A stretch of DNA of 64,000 nucleotides from Eleusine coracana subsp. coracana (GCA_032690845.1 CM064427.1:20371164-20435163); one strand, 5' to 3'. Shown: positions 46,095 to 58,662, numbered from the stretch's first letter. Numbers and translations: made by a program. Notes: generated from the letters alone by a model not told the origin.

Positions 46095-47589
46095 CCGAAC
46101 CTTTGCTCGTCCCGAGTAAAGGCAAAACTCAGGTTTGTGTTGATCAAGAGTTGCTGCAATGTCTTATTCTTAACATATACCCAAATGCACAACTAAGACA
46201 CTCTACAAAGAACTGAATAAGTTGGCACGAGTACTTCACCTTCTATTACCTATGGAGCGTTGTAGCTTCTCCAAATCTTGAGCGGTTGGAAGACAGAATA
46301 GTTTGTAAGACTACCATTTCACCTACTCTCCTTGATCGACTTTAGCCCGGAGGTTATTAATTTTTAAGATAAATCGAAGTTCCCCAAATTATTCACTCAG
46401 ATCACTCAAAGTGTATATATTCCTCACCAAGGCTTATGATGCCTAAAAAATCCTACCTCTAAAGGGTGATATGTGGAGCTCAGGGTAAGGATAAATGTAG
46501 CATACCTGTATTTCATCTGTCAGCGAGTCAAAAGAGTAGATCCTTGGAGAAAACATTTCCCACAGGCATGATCAAGATGTGCACGTGTAGTGGATTTGGC
46601 GGAGTGGAATGGGGACTCTTTTTATTTGTCTCTCCCTTTATTTGGCAGTATTGTCTATCTTTCTTTCTTTATTTTTCTCAGGATTTTCATGGAGCGAGAT
46701 TTCTCCCACAAGCATAACCTTGATTTCCTTGGGAGAGATCAATCATGAAGACAAAGTCTTTATTTTGTGGATGGATGGTGTGACATGGCCATGATTGCTA
46801 ATTTCTAGTGTGGAAACTTAGCGTGATGTGCGTGGACTTGATCATGAATGCAGAAAATATTTCTCACTAGGGTCAAACAATTTTGACAAGGCTTAGTGAA
46901 AATACAAGTAGCATATGTAAAAGGTTTTATAAAGTAGCACAACATATGGCTGCGGTAGGAATTTATATCCTTGATGAACTTGTCATTTTTTATCAAATCA
47001 ATTCTCCGGTGTCAAGTTTCACAAATTGAGCAAGATCATCGCAGCCCTAACTAACCATATCATATCTCCCGACAACCTAGAAGGATAATGCTTATGCTAC
47101 CCACTAGCGTGTTTGAGGTGAAATTTAATCATGCCAACAAACCAAAACTAGATAGAGTGCTAGGTTGTAAACTAGGCATATGAAAAGAAAAGGACAGAGC
47201 AACTATTCATCATCTCAACATACAATACCTTATGCATTCATACCGTACATGAATTTATTCATTATTATTATTTTTAGTTTTTCTATTTATCATGCATGTG
47301 AAAGGGAAACAAATATTTGTATTCTTTTTAGTTTTTTCATGCATGTGGTGATTGGAAAGGGAAACGATACAAGTTACCTTCACATTAGGGGGAGGAACTC
47401 CCCCCAAGCTGGCTTGAGCTCACACAAATGGCAGCGGCTCCTGACCGAAGTAGCCTTGAGAGTGAAAATAAGAACTCATTTGGGTGTTACCCCAAGAGAC
47501 CTTATCCTCAATTCTCGAGAGCTATCGTTGGACATCATCTCTCCACTCATTCTCCTGCTGGATATGAGTGTGGATGGTATGGTCCACTT
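46095..47589 (-). other. 3' noncoding interior of the Athila-type element
   Basis: About 1.5 kb with no domain on either strand. The plus frame 47180-47650 is antisense to the end of the 3' ORF and not credible. The interior where RT and integrase would be expected in an autonomous relative contains none. Confidence 0.6.
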
Positions 47590-48948
47590 GGTTGATCAGG
47601 AGGGACATACCGTCAATTTGTCTAGTGAGGTCGTCTGTGCCCAACCTTGAACCACTGCAAGAGTGATGTATGCTAAATGGTGGTGGTAAGCCATTCGAAC
47701 TTGACCATAGGCTCCCCCGGGCCATTCACTAGTGTCCCATGATGCACTGCCGCTTCCATGAGGAATGGCGTGATCCCAAGAACCCGTGCTTGGCCCCTCC
47801 CTTAGGAAGGATGCCTCGGTGTTCCTCCATGATTTGTCTCTGGTCATAGGTTCGGAAACATTGTTCCTGCAAGCTGTAAAGCATGTCTCTAGAGGAAAGG
47901 TTAGCTCATCACAGTTATACAAATGAAAATCTGAGTTAGGTAACTGGATTTCATTTGCATAACCTAGAAAGAAATACACCAGAGAGCCATTGGGTCCTTG
48001 TTTCAGAGAATGTCCCGATCTAAAGAATTTCTCGCATAGGACATCCCGTTAAAAAATTAAATCATTGATATGGGTATTTCCACGTAAACCAAGATTGTTG
48101 ACAAGGTGATAGATCAGGGACGTGAATTCAAAATCTCATACTTGTTTGATAACTTCGACCCATCGCTTAACCACGGCTATGACAGAAGAGACTTTGATTT
48201 TATTAACCATGTAGTAGAGAAGAAACATTTCATCTCCACGCACAGTTCTAACATCCTTTCTAGGGAACAAAGTCATTGCCAGCCATTTATGCATAAAATG
48301 CAAGGTAGGATTATGGATATCCATGTTCCTAGGTGACAAGCCAAGGGTGTGACTTGTTATTTCCTCCGCAAAACTTCTTTTGTTAAGAACCAAAATTTTT
48401 GGAATGAAATCCAAAACAGCAATAGGAGAAAAACCTAGCAAATCACTGAATTGCCTCCAAGTGAATGAGATTTCAATTCCATTGAATCGGAACGAAATAC
48501 TCTCACTATCCAACTTATGGGTGCATAAGAACTGAATGGTAAGCAAGCGAGAGCAATACTCATCTACCAGAACAAAACTATCCCATCCTATAGCAAGAAA
48601 GATAGAATCAAATTTAGTACCCATACCTATCTTGGAAACAAAGTCCGGATCATATGTTCATGTAGGAACGTAAGATCGGCCGGTGATCATCCAATAGATT
48701 TCACATTCTCTCTCTCCAACCAAGTCGAGGTCGTGGTTGGTGTTGAGTCAGAGTTGAACATTGCTGAAATCTGGCATTGTTTCTGGCTCTACTTCTGTTG
48801 GTTCCTCAACCGGTGCGTCTGGCTCTTCCTCAAGATGTTAACGACTGGAGTGAGTGTTATACACCATGGAAGGTGTAGGACTTGCATTGCTCAGGCTCCC
48901 TGTCACCTTGTTCTTCATTTTGCTTAAGGCTCGCTTCATCTTGTTCAT
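47590..48948 (-). pseudogene. 3' ORF of the Athila-type element
   Basis: Athila elements carry an ORF of uncertain role after the polyprotein, sometimes called env-like. Here one frame runs from ATG 48948 (MNKMKRALSKMKNKV) to about 47590 with several stops and no frameshift. The best segment is 48624-48136 (FDSIFLAIGWDSFVLVDEYC, ISFTWRQFSDLLGFSPIAVL, TLHFMHKWLAMTLFPRKDV). The 47979-47596 segment is its C-terminal part. I see no clear signal peptide or transmembrane helix, so an envelope role is not supported by this copy. Confidence 0.65.
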
Positions 48949-49619
48949 CGCTGCACACTTGAACAAACCAACATAAGAGCAACTCGCACGGGGGTTAAGG
49001 TTAGTGAAAACACCAAATAAAAACTCTGTTGGAAACTCTTGCAAATGTGAAACCAACTCGTAAATGCAAATGAGAACCAAAGCAAATATTTTTGGTGGAA
49101 TTTCAGAGTGTTGACAAATGCAAGAGCATGGAGAAAATGGAAGTAAGTGGCTAGAACAAAGTCGAGAGGCGAAGAATGTGAATAGAATGAAGAACTCTCT
49201 CTCCCGGCCATTGCCTTAAAAAGTAGAGTAGAGCAACGGTCATATTGAGACATGGTTGTTGCCTACTAGCTATTGGGGCAAGTGGGGCCAAAGAGTCGTT
49301 GGTCTCTGGTCAGCCGACCAAAAGGCTTGGTCACCCAACCAGGGGCTGGCCCCTCTAGTCCATTGCTCTGGCCAGTGGGCTCCACTGGTAGTGGCCCATA
49401 AGAAAGAAAATATGTTCTGAAGAAAAACATTTTCAATCTTTTTGCAAATCCAAAATCTCAAAAAGAGAAACTAAAAAAAATCCATTTTTTAAAAAAATTT
49501 GGGTTGGAATCAATTTCAGCATGTAGTGAAAATTGAAATATGCAATTTGAAATCAAAAAGTTTTGAAATGGGAAATATAGATAAATACCATTTAACCTGC
49601 CAGTGAGGGTTCACAAATT
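48949..49619 (-). other. Spacer between gag-protease and the 3' ORF
   Basis: Short frames on both strands, none with a domain. The spacer joins gag-protease directly to the 3' ORF where autonomous relatives have about 3 kb of pol. Confidence 0.55.
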
Positions 49620-51944
49620 TTGAGTCCGACGGATGGGACTTTCTCCCCTTTGTTGTTTAGCTTGCTGTCGGCACATCCTTGTCCAGAGATGAGGACATGG
49701 ACGTCTTCTTTGGCCGCCACACCTTTTTCACCTTCTTTGGCGGTGTGGATGAAGGACTTTTCTATACTAGCTACTTCTTTGCCTAGAGCCTAGGCATGCC
49801 CATTGCCTTCTTCTTCTAAGCACCAAGAGTGGGATTCTCTTGTGCCAAGAAATTTAGCATGAAGTCCACTATGCTGTCCTTTCTTGGCCTCACTTCTACT
49901 TCCTTGATGTTCTGCAGGTTTGGCCCAAACTTAAATCTGACCATGGAGCACTGTTCCACTCTTGGTTGAAAGTCAAATTTCTCCTCCTTGCCATTAATGT
50001 TGAGGTGGATTACTCCGGCCCTACATCAATTTGTGCGTCTGCAGTGCTTAAGAATGGTCGTCCAAGGATGAGCGGCGTTCTCTAATAAACGTCCATATCT
50101 GGCACCACAAAATCCATAGGGACAAAACATCCACAAATCTTCACCGGATTGTCTTTTGCTATCCTTACGGGGCACCACACTGATGAGTCTGCTAGCTGTA
50201 GCAGCATAGGAGTGGGGGCTAAATCTGTGAAGTTCAGCCTATCAAAGACAACCCTTGGCATAACACTAACACTGGCTCCAAGATCACAAAGTGCTTGATC
50301 AAAGAATTTTGTCCCAATTGAGCATGAGATTGTGGGACAGCCAGGGTCCTTCTTCTTCTCAGGAAGCAAGTTGAGTATAGTAGCGCTACACTCTTCTGTA
50401 AGCTTGATGATCTCTGTGGTAGGCATTGGACGCTTGTTGCTCAACATGTCCTGGAGGTAGCGAGCATAGGTTGGTACTTGCATCGTGTCCACCAAAGGCA
50501 CATTGATGTGGATCTTCTTGATAATTTCAATGAAGCGAGCAATTTGTTCATCCCCAATTGGCTTCCTGTTTCTATGGGGAAATGACAGAGTGCTTGGGGC
50601 ATCAAACTCATGCGGAGCCGTCTTCCCATTATGAACCACTTCATCTTCAATGTCGTTAGAGGGTCCATACTTCTTCTCACTAGCTGCCCATACATTGTTA
50701 GGATATGGCGGATCGCGGGTGGAATTACCTCCATGCTTCATCACCACATTAACATTTTTTGTGGTAGATTCAGGTTGCCCCGGAATTTTCCCACAGTCCA
50801 AAACAAGCAAAGCAGCGACTATTTGAGCTAGCTGACTTTCAAACATTTTATTAAAACAAAGCTGGCTCTTAAAGGAAGAAGAAAGGCCTTATAACTTGGC
50901 ATTAATGCTCTCTAAGCTCCTATCAATGGAGGCAAACTTTTTATTATAGTTTTCATTGATTTTAGCTTCGCCCAAGACAAGATCTTTCAAGGAAGGTTGG
51001 TTAGAATTGAAAGAATTCTTGAAATAACCATTGTTACCTCCTTGATAGGGGCGTGGTTGCCACCCCTGACATCCTTGAGGGCGATACCCGTTGTTCATGA
51101 ACGTAGCCTCCCGACGAGTCTCTGGGCAATCATTGCCTGAATGTCCCGTGTTTCCATAGACCTCGCATATCATGCGATGGTCCAGAGCTTGCACTATGCC
51201 CTTTAGGCTAGAGTTGTCATGGATGTCAAGCCGCTTCAACATAAGGTCCACTTTCATGGCGAGCATGTCCATTTACTTGATGGTGTGCATGCCCCGTGCA
51301 TGTGGCTGGAGTCGCTCATCATTCCAGCCTTGATTGGAGACCATCTTCTGAATGAATTTGGTTACCCGATTGACGGTGAGTGAGAAGAAAGGTCCTCCAG
51401 TGGCGGCATCAATGTGCTGACAGTTTGAGGCCGTTAGTCCATTATAGAAGTTGATAATAATCCATTTATCCCTTCCATGATGGGGACAGGCTGGGATATA
51501 CTCCTGAAGTCTTTCCCATGCTTCCTGTATTGTTTCTCCAACCACTTGGTGGAAACTCGAAATTCAACCCCGTAAGGAGTTGGTTTTACCCAACGGGAAG
51601 AACTTCACGAGGAATGTAGTAGAGCATTTCTCCTAGGTGTTGATAGCCTCCTTGTTGGCGTAGAACCACAACTTGTCTTTGCCTAGCAGCAAGAACGGGA
51701 ACAGATGGAGCCTAATGGCATCCAAAGTCACGTTCCTTATGCTAAAGGTGCGGCACAACTCCAAGAACTGCTGCAAGTAAGCGTTGGCGTCTTCATTGGC
51801 TTTCCCACAAAATGGGCTAATCTGCACCATTGTGATCAGACTGGTCTTGATCTTAAAGTTTCCATCCCCGATGTCAACCTCGGGCCTAGTGAGAACGTTA
51901 CTCACAGAGGGAGCGGAATGGTCCTTGAGAGCCTTCTCAACCAT
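49620..51944 (-). pseudogene. gag: Athila-type gag-protease
   Basis: A single reading frame interrupted only by stops (about 51630, 51272, 50888, 50081 and later). Gag core: ISPFCGKANEDANAYLQQFLELC, LHLFPFLLLGKDKLWFY and ETIQEAWERLQEYIPACPHHG. The zinc knuckle reads CEVYGNTGHSGNDC, with Tyr for the second Cys. A Gln/Asn-rich linker follows. The protease region (50846-50082) has ALCDLGASVSVMPRVVFDRL; DLGA instead of DTGA is usual in this clade (family knowledge). After the stop at 50081 the same frame goes on with TPLILGRPFLSTADA. The start at 51944 is the first usable Met; the true start may lie upstream. Confidence 0.8.
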
Positions 51945-52200
51945 TGGCTTAGATCGTAGTGGTGCGGTGATGACTGATTGATCTGCTGGTTTAGAGTTTC
52001 AGGGAGATGGGACATTAAGTCTACTTGTCCTAAAAACTCTTTTCGGATTCTCGATGTAGTTCTTAGGCAGATCAAAACCGGTCATGCACTACCTTGTTTT
52101 CACACCAAAGGCAGAAAACATACAAGGTTAGCTTTCATAAACAATGACTACTATACAATCAATATGTTTATGTCATTACTAAGAATATATTCTTCTAAGC
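51945..52200 (-). other. 5' untranslated leader of the Athila-type element
   Basis: Lies between the primer-binding site and gag. No gene seen. Confidence 0.5.
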
Positions 52201-52220
52201 CTTCCCCGACAACGGTGCCA
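52201..52220 (-). promoter_or_regulatory. Primer-binding site of the Athila-type element
   Basis: The minus strand reads TGGCACCGTTGTCGGGGAAG, close to the Asp-tRNA-type site of Athila elements. It is 8 bp inside the right LTR. Confidence 0.85.
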
Positions 52221-52228
52221 GAAACGCT

Positions 52229-53868
52229 TGTTGATGTTTGCTAACTTACATCGATATTATCATCCCCGGCAATGGTGCTAGATATAATTATAAACATGCA
52301 CCTTAGTGTCAATAGAGTAAAATTCGCAAGTGCACGGAAAATACCGTTATAGCATTTCACTATTGGATTGCTCCAATAGCTTGTCATTTATAGTTCTTCC
52401 AAAGGAAGGCGTAGCATGAATATATGATTGTTAATACTAACATAGACATAAAGATTGGTATGAGTATTCAGGGTTTATACAGGGATAAGTATAAATAAGG
52501 ATAGGGGTAGTGTGACACATAGAGCTTCATACCTAAAGATAAATAAAATTCCTAAGTCTCTAGGGAGTTTTAGTTAGGACAACAAAGCCGTATCTCTAAT
52601 GTTAGTCTACCTATATAGTCACATAGTCAAATAATTACAAGCAAGTCTATACTACTCATAGTCTAATGCACTCAACACTTCGTGTACTGATTCATGCCCG
52701 GCATATACAAGGTAACTCCATCTTGGACACACATCATAACTGAACGTGGAGGAGTACAAAGGACAGTTAGGGATGTCACCACCTACTGCCTACCTCTGTA
52801 GACTGTGGATTACGAATTGATAAAAACTACCTAGCCGTCTAAGCACCTCGACACATTTAAGTAGAATTCTAGCCTTGGTCAAACACTAGAATCACCTATT
52901 GGATTAACAAAGGCTAAAGCACATATAACTCTAACCCTACGGATTAACAAGTCATGAGCTGAGCAATTGTAACCCTAATTGGATATCAAACCCATGTTGA
53001 AGCATAACAACTAGACTAAAGTATAACTACCATTATAACGTTTAGACTATAGTCAAGGTATACGACAATCATGATAACATGGTAGCAAGTCTATATCATC
53101 ATAAAAACATAAAGTCCTATGACATGAATATGATATATAACCAAACAAGGAACACATATCATAAGCACAACTATATGAAAGAATTATATTAATTAAATAG
53201 AACAATGTCATAATAAAATAGAATAAAGTAAAAGGTACAAGAGCCATACCAATACTCCAATGACTTGGAGACTTGAGCAAGGCTCCTCCTACACTAAACT
53301 CCACTAGGACTAGGAAACTACTAAGTGAAAGAGGGAAATGAATAACTCTTGAGTGTGTGTGTTGAAGTGAAACTCTCCCTTTTATTTATAGGGTCCATAA
53401 GTCGGTAATGGAGAGTAACCACCACGAAACCGCCATGCACCGACTTAAGGAATTCACTAAGGAAGCACCACGTGGAAGCCCGGACCGAGTCTCCACTATT
53501 CTTGGTCTGGCGACTAGGGGGGGTGGTCGGCCGACCGGCCACTGGCCCTATGGCCTTGTGCTTTTTCTGGGTGGCAGACAGGTGGGTCCTCTTCTAATTT
53601 AATTCGATGCTCTCCGAAGGAATCCTGTATAGCCACGTATGCAATCCGAGGGAAGTCCAGTTGGCACCGTCCCATTGGTTGGAATGGTGTTTCCCCGGAT
53701 TATGCTTTATTTCTCCACTTCTTTAGTATCAAATCTCTACATGCACTTAAATCTCCAAGGACAAGTGGAATCTTTTTTTCCTAACTAACATGCAGATATG
53801 AAATGTTAAGTCTTTTTACTTTTATAGGTATATTGACAGTTGAAATTGGTATTTAATGACCATCAATA
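52229..53868 (-). repeat. 5' (right) LTR of the Athila-type element
   Basis: 1640 bp, the same length as the left LTR. Ends TGTTGATG and CATCAATA, so the terminal CA has become TA. A minus-strand TATAAATA lies at 53383-53390; the matching site in the left LTR is degraded. Confidence 0.95.
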
Positions 53869-53873
53869 GTGGT
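53869..53873. repeat. Target-site duplication, right copy (GTGGT)
   Basis: Identical to 44439-44443. Confidence 0.9.
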
Positions 53874-54933
53874 TGAAAAGCAATAGACACCATGTCGTCT
53901 AGAGGTAACATCCCTCTCTGTGGTCTGCGGGGTGGAGCCTAGTCTCCATAGGCACTCCTGTAAAGTAGTGAGTCTGAAGCTATCAGTCTAACTACTGCTA
54001 TGAGATCCTCTCTACTCAAGCGGTGGGGCTCTCCTCTGAACATAAACTAGATCTCAGAATGATCTCTGGCTACCCAAAGTGAGGCATAGAACTCCATCAC
54101 TATGTCCTCTCTGTATCTGAAGGGGGTGGTGATCAACTTAGCCAATCCGGGCATGTAGTCAAAGTACTGCTCCATGTCTGTGCCAGTTGCCCTCCTCAAG
54201 GCCTAGTAAGTCAAGTACTATTGTAGCACAAACACTCAAGACTTGCCCTTCTTGGCAAGGCAATGTCGAAGTCCCTCACCAATCCTTCTCTGCAAGCTCG
54301 TCCAGAACCTTTGTCCTCCAGCTGGGTCCCTAGGGACAAGAACCCACTGCCCAAACGACACGAGGCGACTAACCTTGAGATCCTGGGTGGGAACCTCAAG
54401 TATGTCCCTCTCTCCAGCCGCAGCTACAAGCCTCTACAGCCTCCTGGTGCACACTTGCACTGTGGGTCTCCTGCCCGGTGAGTTGTCCTCTACTATGGAG
54501 CTGACTGCTATTGTGGCTATTGTGGTTGCTCCTCCTCTGACACTGACTCTGACTCCTTAGACTCAGTCTCTCTTGACTCCTCCTCTTCAGACTCCTCCTC
54601 CTGTTGCTGCCTGGTGGAACCTTGGTCTACAATTCTCGATGAACCTCTCTGGCAAGAAGTCGGAGTACCCTGTGCCCAAGCTGGGGCCTGAATCCCCGTA
54701 TACAGCTCTGGGGCTGCTATCCTCTGCCTGGTGCTCCAGAGACCCTGACTGTCTGTCTGTCTCCCTGTGATCAATAGAGACCCTGGCGTCCTGCGTGACT
54801 GCTCCATAGCCTCTAAGTGTTGTGCTATACGTCTGGCTCTCTATGTCTCCCTGTCATGTCTAGTCCTCTTCTTGCTCTTGCTCGGTACTAGAATCTTTCC
54901 CTTGCCCTTAACCTGATCACCTGCACCTACCAT

Positions 54934-56040
54934 CTCTGCTGCTGATCAACTGTCACTGCATGCACATAGGTGGGCATAGGATAAGTATAGAACCTAGTAT
55001 GATCTACAAGGAAAGCATCACTAGGTAAGAAAGCGCAATAGAAATCCTAGCACTAAATAAAGGACATGATCACTAGACAAATATGCAAAGTAACAACAGA
55101 GATGATTGACTATATGTGGTTGGTGCGAATCATCTATTGTACTGTCAGATAATGGCAATTAATCTAACTATAGACGAAATGAAAGACAACCCAAGAATTT
55201 CAATTAAAAAATAATCATGGATTAATTGCAAACCAGGTTGAGCCAATAATCCTAATTAATGCAATCAAATAATGAAAATTTTTCTAATTGCATCAATTAT
55301 AGAAATTGCTCAAAATTAGGGCATAATATGATGAAAGGAAGAAAGGCTCAATACCATGAGAGAAGTGGAGTCGAACGCCGCAAGGAACACGCTACCTATC
55401 TCCAAAAAAAAAGAACTTTTGGTTTCCGGCAATGGAGGAAAAATGGGGGAAGGGGCTAGATTTGCCCTAGATACAATGGAGTTTGGTGAGGTGGGGTCTG
55501 GGCACGCTCGTGTGAGCAGGTGAAAGCGGCGGCGCTCTCTGGAGAGGCGACGGGTGGCTGCGCACGGCGTCGACGAGGCAAGTGGCAGCGGCGACTTGTG
55601 GTGGAGGCGGTGGCTTGGCTAGGTTTCATGAGCACAACTACGAGGGAGGGCGAGCAGCTGTAGGCGAGGCGAAGCGAGCGGTGCGGCGACTTGTCGGCTG
55701 AGGGAGAGATGGCGAGGGGAGAGGTGACGACGATGAGTCAGAGTCCTAGGCGTGCTCTCAGCGTGGGGGCGGCGTCGTTCTGGGAAGGGGACGAAGTCCC
55801 GTCTGGTTTGACTTAGGTCAAGAATTGATGAACAACCAATATCTCATCAAGGAAAAGCCAACGGTCATGATTGAAAGAAATACTCACGATTCAATCATAG
55901 TGACCGGACGATACGATCTAATGACCGAATTGTCCGGCAAAGCACTGATCCAGTCGAGCAATGATACAGACCGGATGGTACGGTTAGGATGATCATTCTG
56001 TCCAGTCTCTACAACTCAACCGTTCTGAAGCACTATGCAC
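54934..56040. other. Noncoding stretch, probably leader and LTR remains
   Basis: 54934-55430 is AT-rich with no gene. 55430-55800 turns abruptly GC-rich (CGGCGACTTG-type phrases) like the R-U5 part of some grass gypsy LTRs. 55890-56040 carries GACCGGAC/GTCCGG arms like the U3 of the copia family on its right. Boundaries between these pieces could not be set. Confidence 0.4.
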
Positions 56041-58117
56041 TAAGGCAATGACCGGACTATGTAGTCCCTAGAGCAGACTATACAGTCACTACAAGAATTT
56101 TGCTGAACCAAAGAATTTCTCCAATTTCCAAGTGCTCTCACTCAACACCCAATTAAAAACTGCACTTGGATCATGAAGGGAACTCTCAACACTCCTTTTC
56201 AAATAGTTTTCACAAATGCCAAATAAAGAACTGAGCGAATAAGAACCAAGACAATTAAGAACCAAATGGGTATGTATGAGCCTTAGTCCATGAACCGCGT
56301 GAGTGGGTTTAACCTCGGAGTTCATAAGAGCTTGCTCAATAGGCATAAAGCACAATCCTTTCCTTTGGTCACACTTATGGAGATGTATTCTCACATTGAT
56401 CATGAGGCACAAATTTTCTCCAAGTGTGACATCGCTCTTGGCCTTTGCCCTTGTCGATGTTTAAGTACCTCTTCTTCTCATTCTTGGCTTTGGGTTCTTC
56501 TTCTTCTTCATCATCACTTGACTCTTGAGCTTTGAATGCTTCTTTCTTTGGCTTGGGGCGATCTCAAATAAAATGATTCTTGGAGTCATAGTTGAAGCAT
56601 TTCCCTTGGACTTGGAGGCAAACTTCTTCTTGAAGGTCCTCATCTTCCGCATGAGAAGTGCCATGTCCACACTCAAGTCATCTTCTTCATCATCATCATC
56701 TTCTTCGATCACCATCTTCTTCTTTCTCTTCTTGCTCTTGACAGGCTCTTGCTTCTAAGCTTGAAGAGCTTGGTTGGATGGTTGAGGATCATCCAAACCC
56801 AATTGATAGCTTTCAAAGGCAGTGATTTTTCCAAGCACTTCCTTGATGGTCTTGGTCTTGAGATCACCTTGCAAGGTGTAGGTGATGATGGATTCATACT
56901 TGGGGTCTTTGAATAGCTTCATGAATCTTCTTATCACCTCAATAGGCTTGAGCTTGAAGTCGTCCCTAAGAGCATTGATCTCCTCCACTAGTACATGAAA
57001 ACGAGAATTCACAGTGTTAGCTCTCTCATGTGGCAATCTAGTGAAGTTATCATACTAGTTCTTCAGCACATAATATCTTTCCTCGTTTACATCATTAGTG
57101 CCCTCATGAATACTCTTGATCTTAGTCCAAATACTATGTGATGTCTGACTGGCATCCAATCTAGAAAATACATCCTTAGTAATGCATGCAAACAAAGCAT
57201 TCTTGGCCTTAGCATTGGGCTTAATGAAATCAGGATCGAGCGGATTCACGTTCGCATCCAAATGATGGGTCACCTTCCATATCTCTAGATCAAGAGAGTC
57301 AAGGTAGACTTGCATACGAGCCTTCCAATAATTATAGTCCTCACCGTTGAATATAAGAACACTCCCCATCTCTGTCGGCATCCTTACTCAAGGCGGTGAA
57401 GCCTCTAGATTGACCACTTGGCTCTGATACCAACTGTAAGGTTCGAAGGCATACCGAGGGGGGGGGGTGAATCGATAAGCCGACCACAATCAACAAATGC
57501 TACTAATTTCTCCACTAAACCCTGTCAATCATTGCAACCTAACAATTCTAGTAGGCCAGGACCCTACACATGCTAGCATTCATGATGAGTGCAAATGCGG
57601 AAGCTAAACACACTAGCCTTTGCAAGCCACAAGTCAACCTACAAGCTATAGCACACAATTGCGGAATAGTAAAGATAGGATCAAGGAATGCTCATGATTT
57701 TTTTTTCTAAGGTCTCGGAAGGATGGCGCCTTCCTCTAATCCTCGTTGGACCACTCCCGTCAGAGTGCGGGTCTCTCCCACCACCAAGTGGAGTTCTCCT
57801 AGATGAGCCCGCAATCACTCGAGCAGTGAAGACATGGTTGCATCGCTATTGCCACCAAGGCACAAGCTCGCCTCCCACGAGAACTTGCTGGAGTCCCCGA
57901 GCCGACACGGGCACTCACTATTGATGCCCCTTCTAACAGCAGGCTCAAACCATGTACAAACGTGTGACGGCCTTCACAACCAATCATGATAGGCTCGATG
58001 ACCGACACCTAACTAGTCTAGGTCTCACCATAAACCAAGAGTAACAGCCTAGATCACACCCTCAAGGACACCCTAGCCCTAGATGTGCATAGACACTCAA
58101 GTTACTCTCTCTCTAGC
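56041..58117 (-). mobile_element. Gag-only copia element, copy 2, truncated
   Basis: Same family as the element at 1-4258. The LTR edge is TGTAAGG at 57435, with a canonical primer site TGGTATCAGAGC at 57421-57432. Gag is at 57381-56461. The noncoding block 56041-56440 is shared with window bases 1-420. The LTR (57435 to about 58117) stops partway and runs straight into the gag of copy 3. No pol. Confidence 0.75.
56461..57381 (-). pseudogene. gag: Copia gag, copy 2
   Basis: ATG at 57381 (MPTEMGSVLIFNGEDYNYWK). The UBN2-like domain is well kept in one frame to about 56755 (NALFACITKDVFSRLDAS, LPHERANTVNSRFHVLVEEI, TYTLQGDLKTKTIKEVLGK). There is a stop near 57050 and another near 56757. A basic/acidic linker and a degenerate knuckle area follow. 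The gag ends earlier than in copy 1: the second knuckle and the WVPK tail are deleted. Confidence 0.8.
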
Positions 58118-58662
58118 ATGTCCTTGATGTTCTTGGTCTTAAGGTCACCTTGCAAGGTGTAGATAATGATGGACTCATACTTGGGACCTTTGAATAGCCT
58201 CACAAATCTTCTAATCACCTCCACAGGCTTGAGCTTGAAATCATCCCCAAGTGCATTGATCTCCTCCACTAGCACATCAAAATGAGAATACACAGTGTTA
58301 GCTCTCTCATGTGGCAATCTAGTGAAGTTATCATATTTGTTCTTTAGCACATAATATCTTTCCTCTTTGAAATCACTGGTACCCTCATGAATACCCTGAA
58401 TCTCAGTCCAGATATCATGTGCTGACGAACTAGCATTCAACCTTGCAAAGACATCCTTAGAGATGCATGCAAACTGAGCATTCTTAGCCTTACCATTGAA
58501 CTTAATGAAATCAGGATCAAGCGGGTTCACATCCGCATCCGAATCATAGGTCACCTTCCATATCTCTGGATCATGGGACTCAAGGTAAGCTTGCACGTGT
58601 GTCTTCCAATACTCGTAGTCCTTCCTATTGAATATGGGAACACTCCCCATCTCTCCTGGCAT
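58102..58662 (-). pseudogene. gag: Copia gag, copy 3, C-terminally truncated
   Basis: The cleanest gag of the three: 186 codons open from ATG 58662 (MPGEMGSVPIFNRKDYEYWK) through the whole UBN2-like domain. It loses homology at about 58117, where the sequence becomes the LTR of copy 2, and ends at an unrelated stop at 58102. The zinc-knuckle half is missing. Confidence 0.8.

Larger units (their letters stand above)
44444..53868 (-). mobile_element. Complete non-autonomous Athila-type LTR element (LARD-like), 9.4 kb
   Basis: Both LTRs are 1640 bp. Left ends are TGTTGACG...CGTCAACA and right ends are TGTTGATG...CATCAATA. A perfect GTGGT duplication flanks the element. The primer-binding site is inside the right LTR and the polypurine tract inside the left, so it reads right to left. 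The coding content is gag-protease (about 51944-49620) and a 3' ORF (48948-47590). No reverse transcriptase, RNase H or integrase motif exists in the 6.1-kb interior. By eye the LTRs differ at roughly 9% of the first 350 bases, so insertion was not recent. Movement would need enzymes from a relative. Confidence 0.9.
44201..54933 (-). pseudogene. Retrotransposon ORF1-like gene split by a 9.4-kb insertion
   Basis: Two parts: 54933-53874 and 44438-44201. The first opens with ATG at 54933 (MVGAGDQVKGKGKILVPSKS), has an acidic Glu/Ser-rich stretch (EEESEEEESRETESKESE, near 54600-54540), then YFDYMPGLAKLITTPFRY and EFYASLWVARDHSEI, phrases like those in ORF1-type proteins of non-autonomous Athila/Tat-related elements. 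It continues to MVSIAFQP at the insertion. The second part reads EAKVIRAVVTRTIIPRSRYREELTLL...MIAEMAEVISKRV and stops at 44201. Other stops and one further frameshift are present. The function of this ORF is not known. Confidence 0.6.

Noticed and set aside
55368..55377. tRNA B-box-like GTTCGACTCC on the minus strand
   Set aside because: No A box at a proper distance and no cloverleaf could be folded by eye; chance match.
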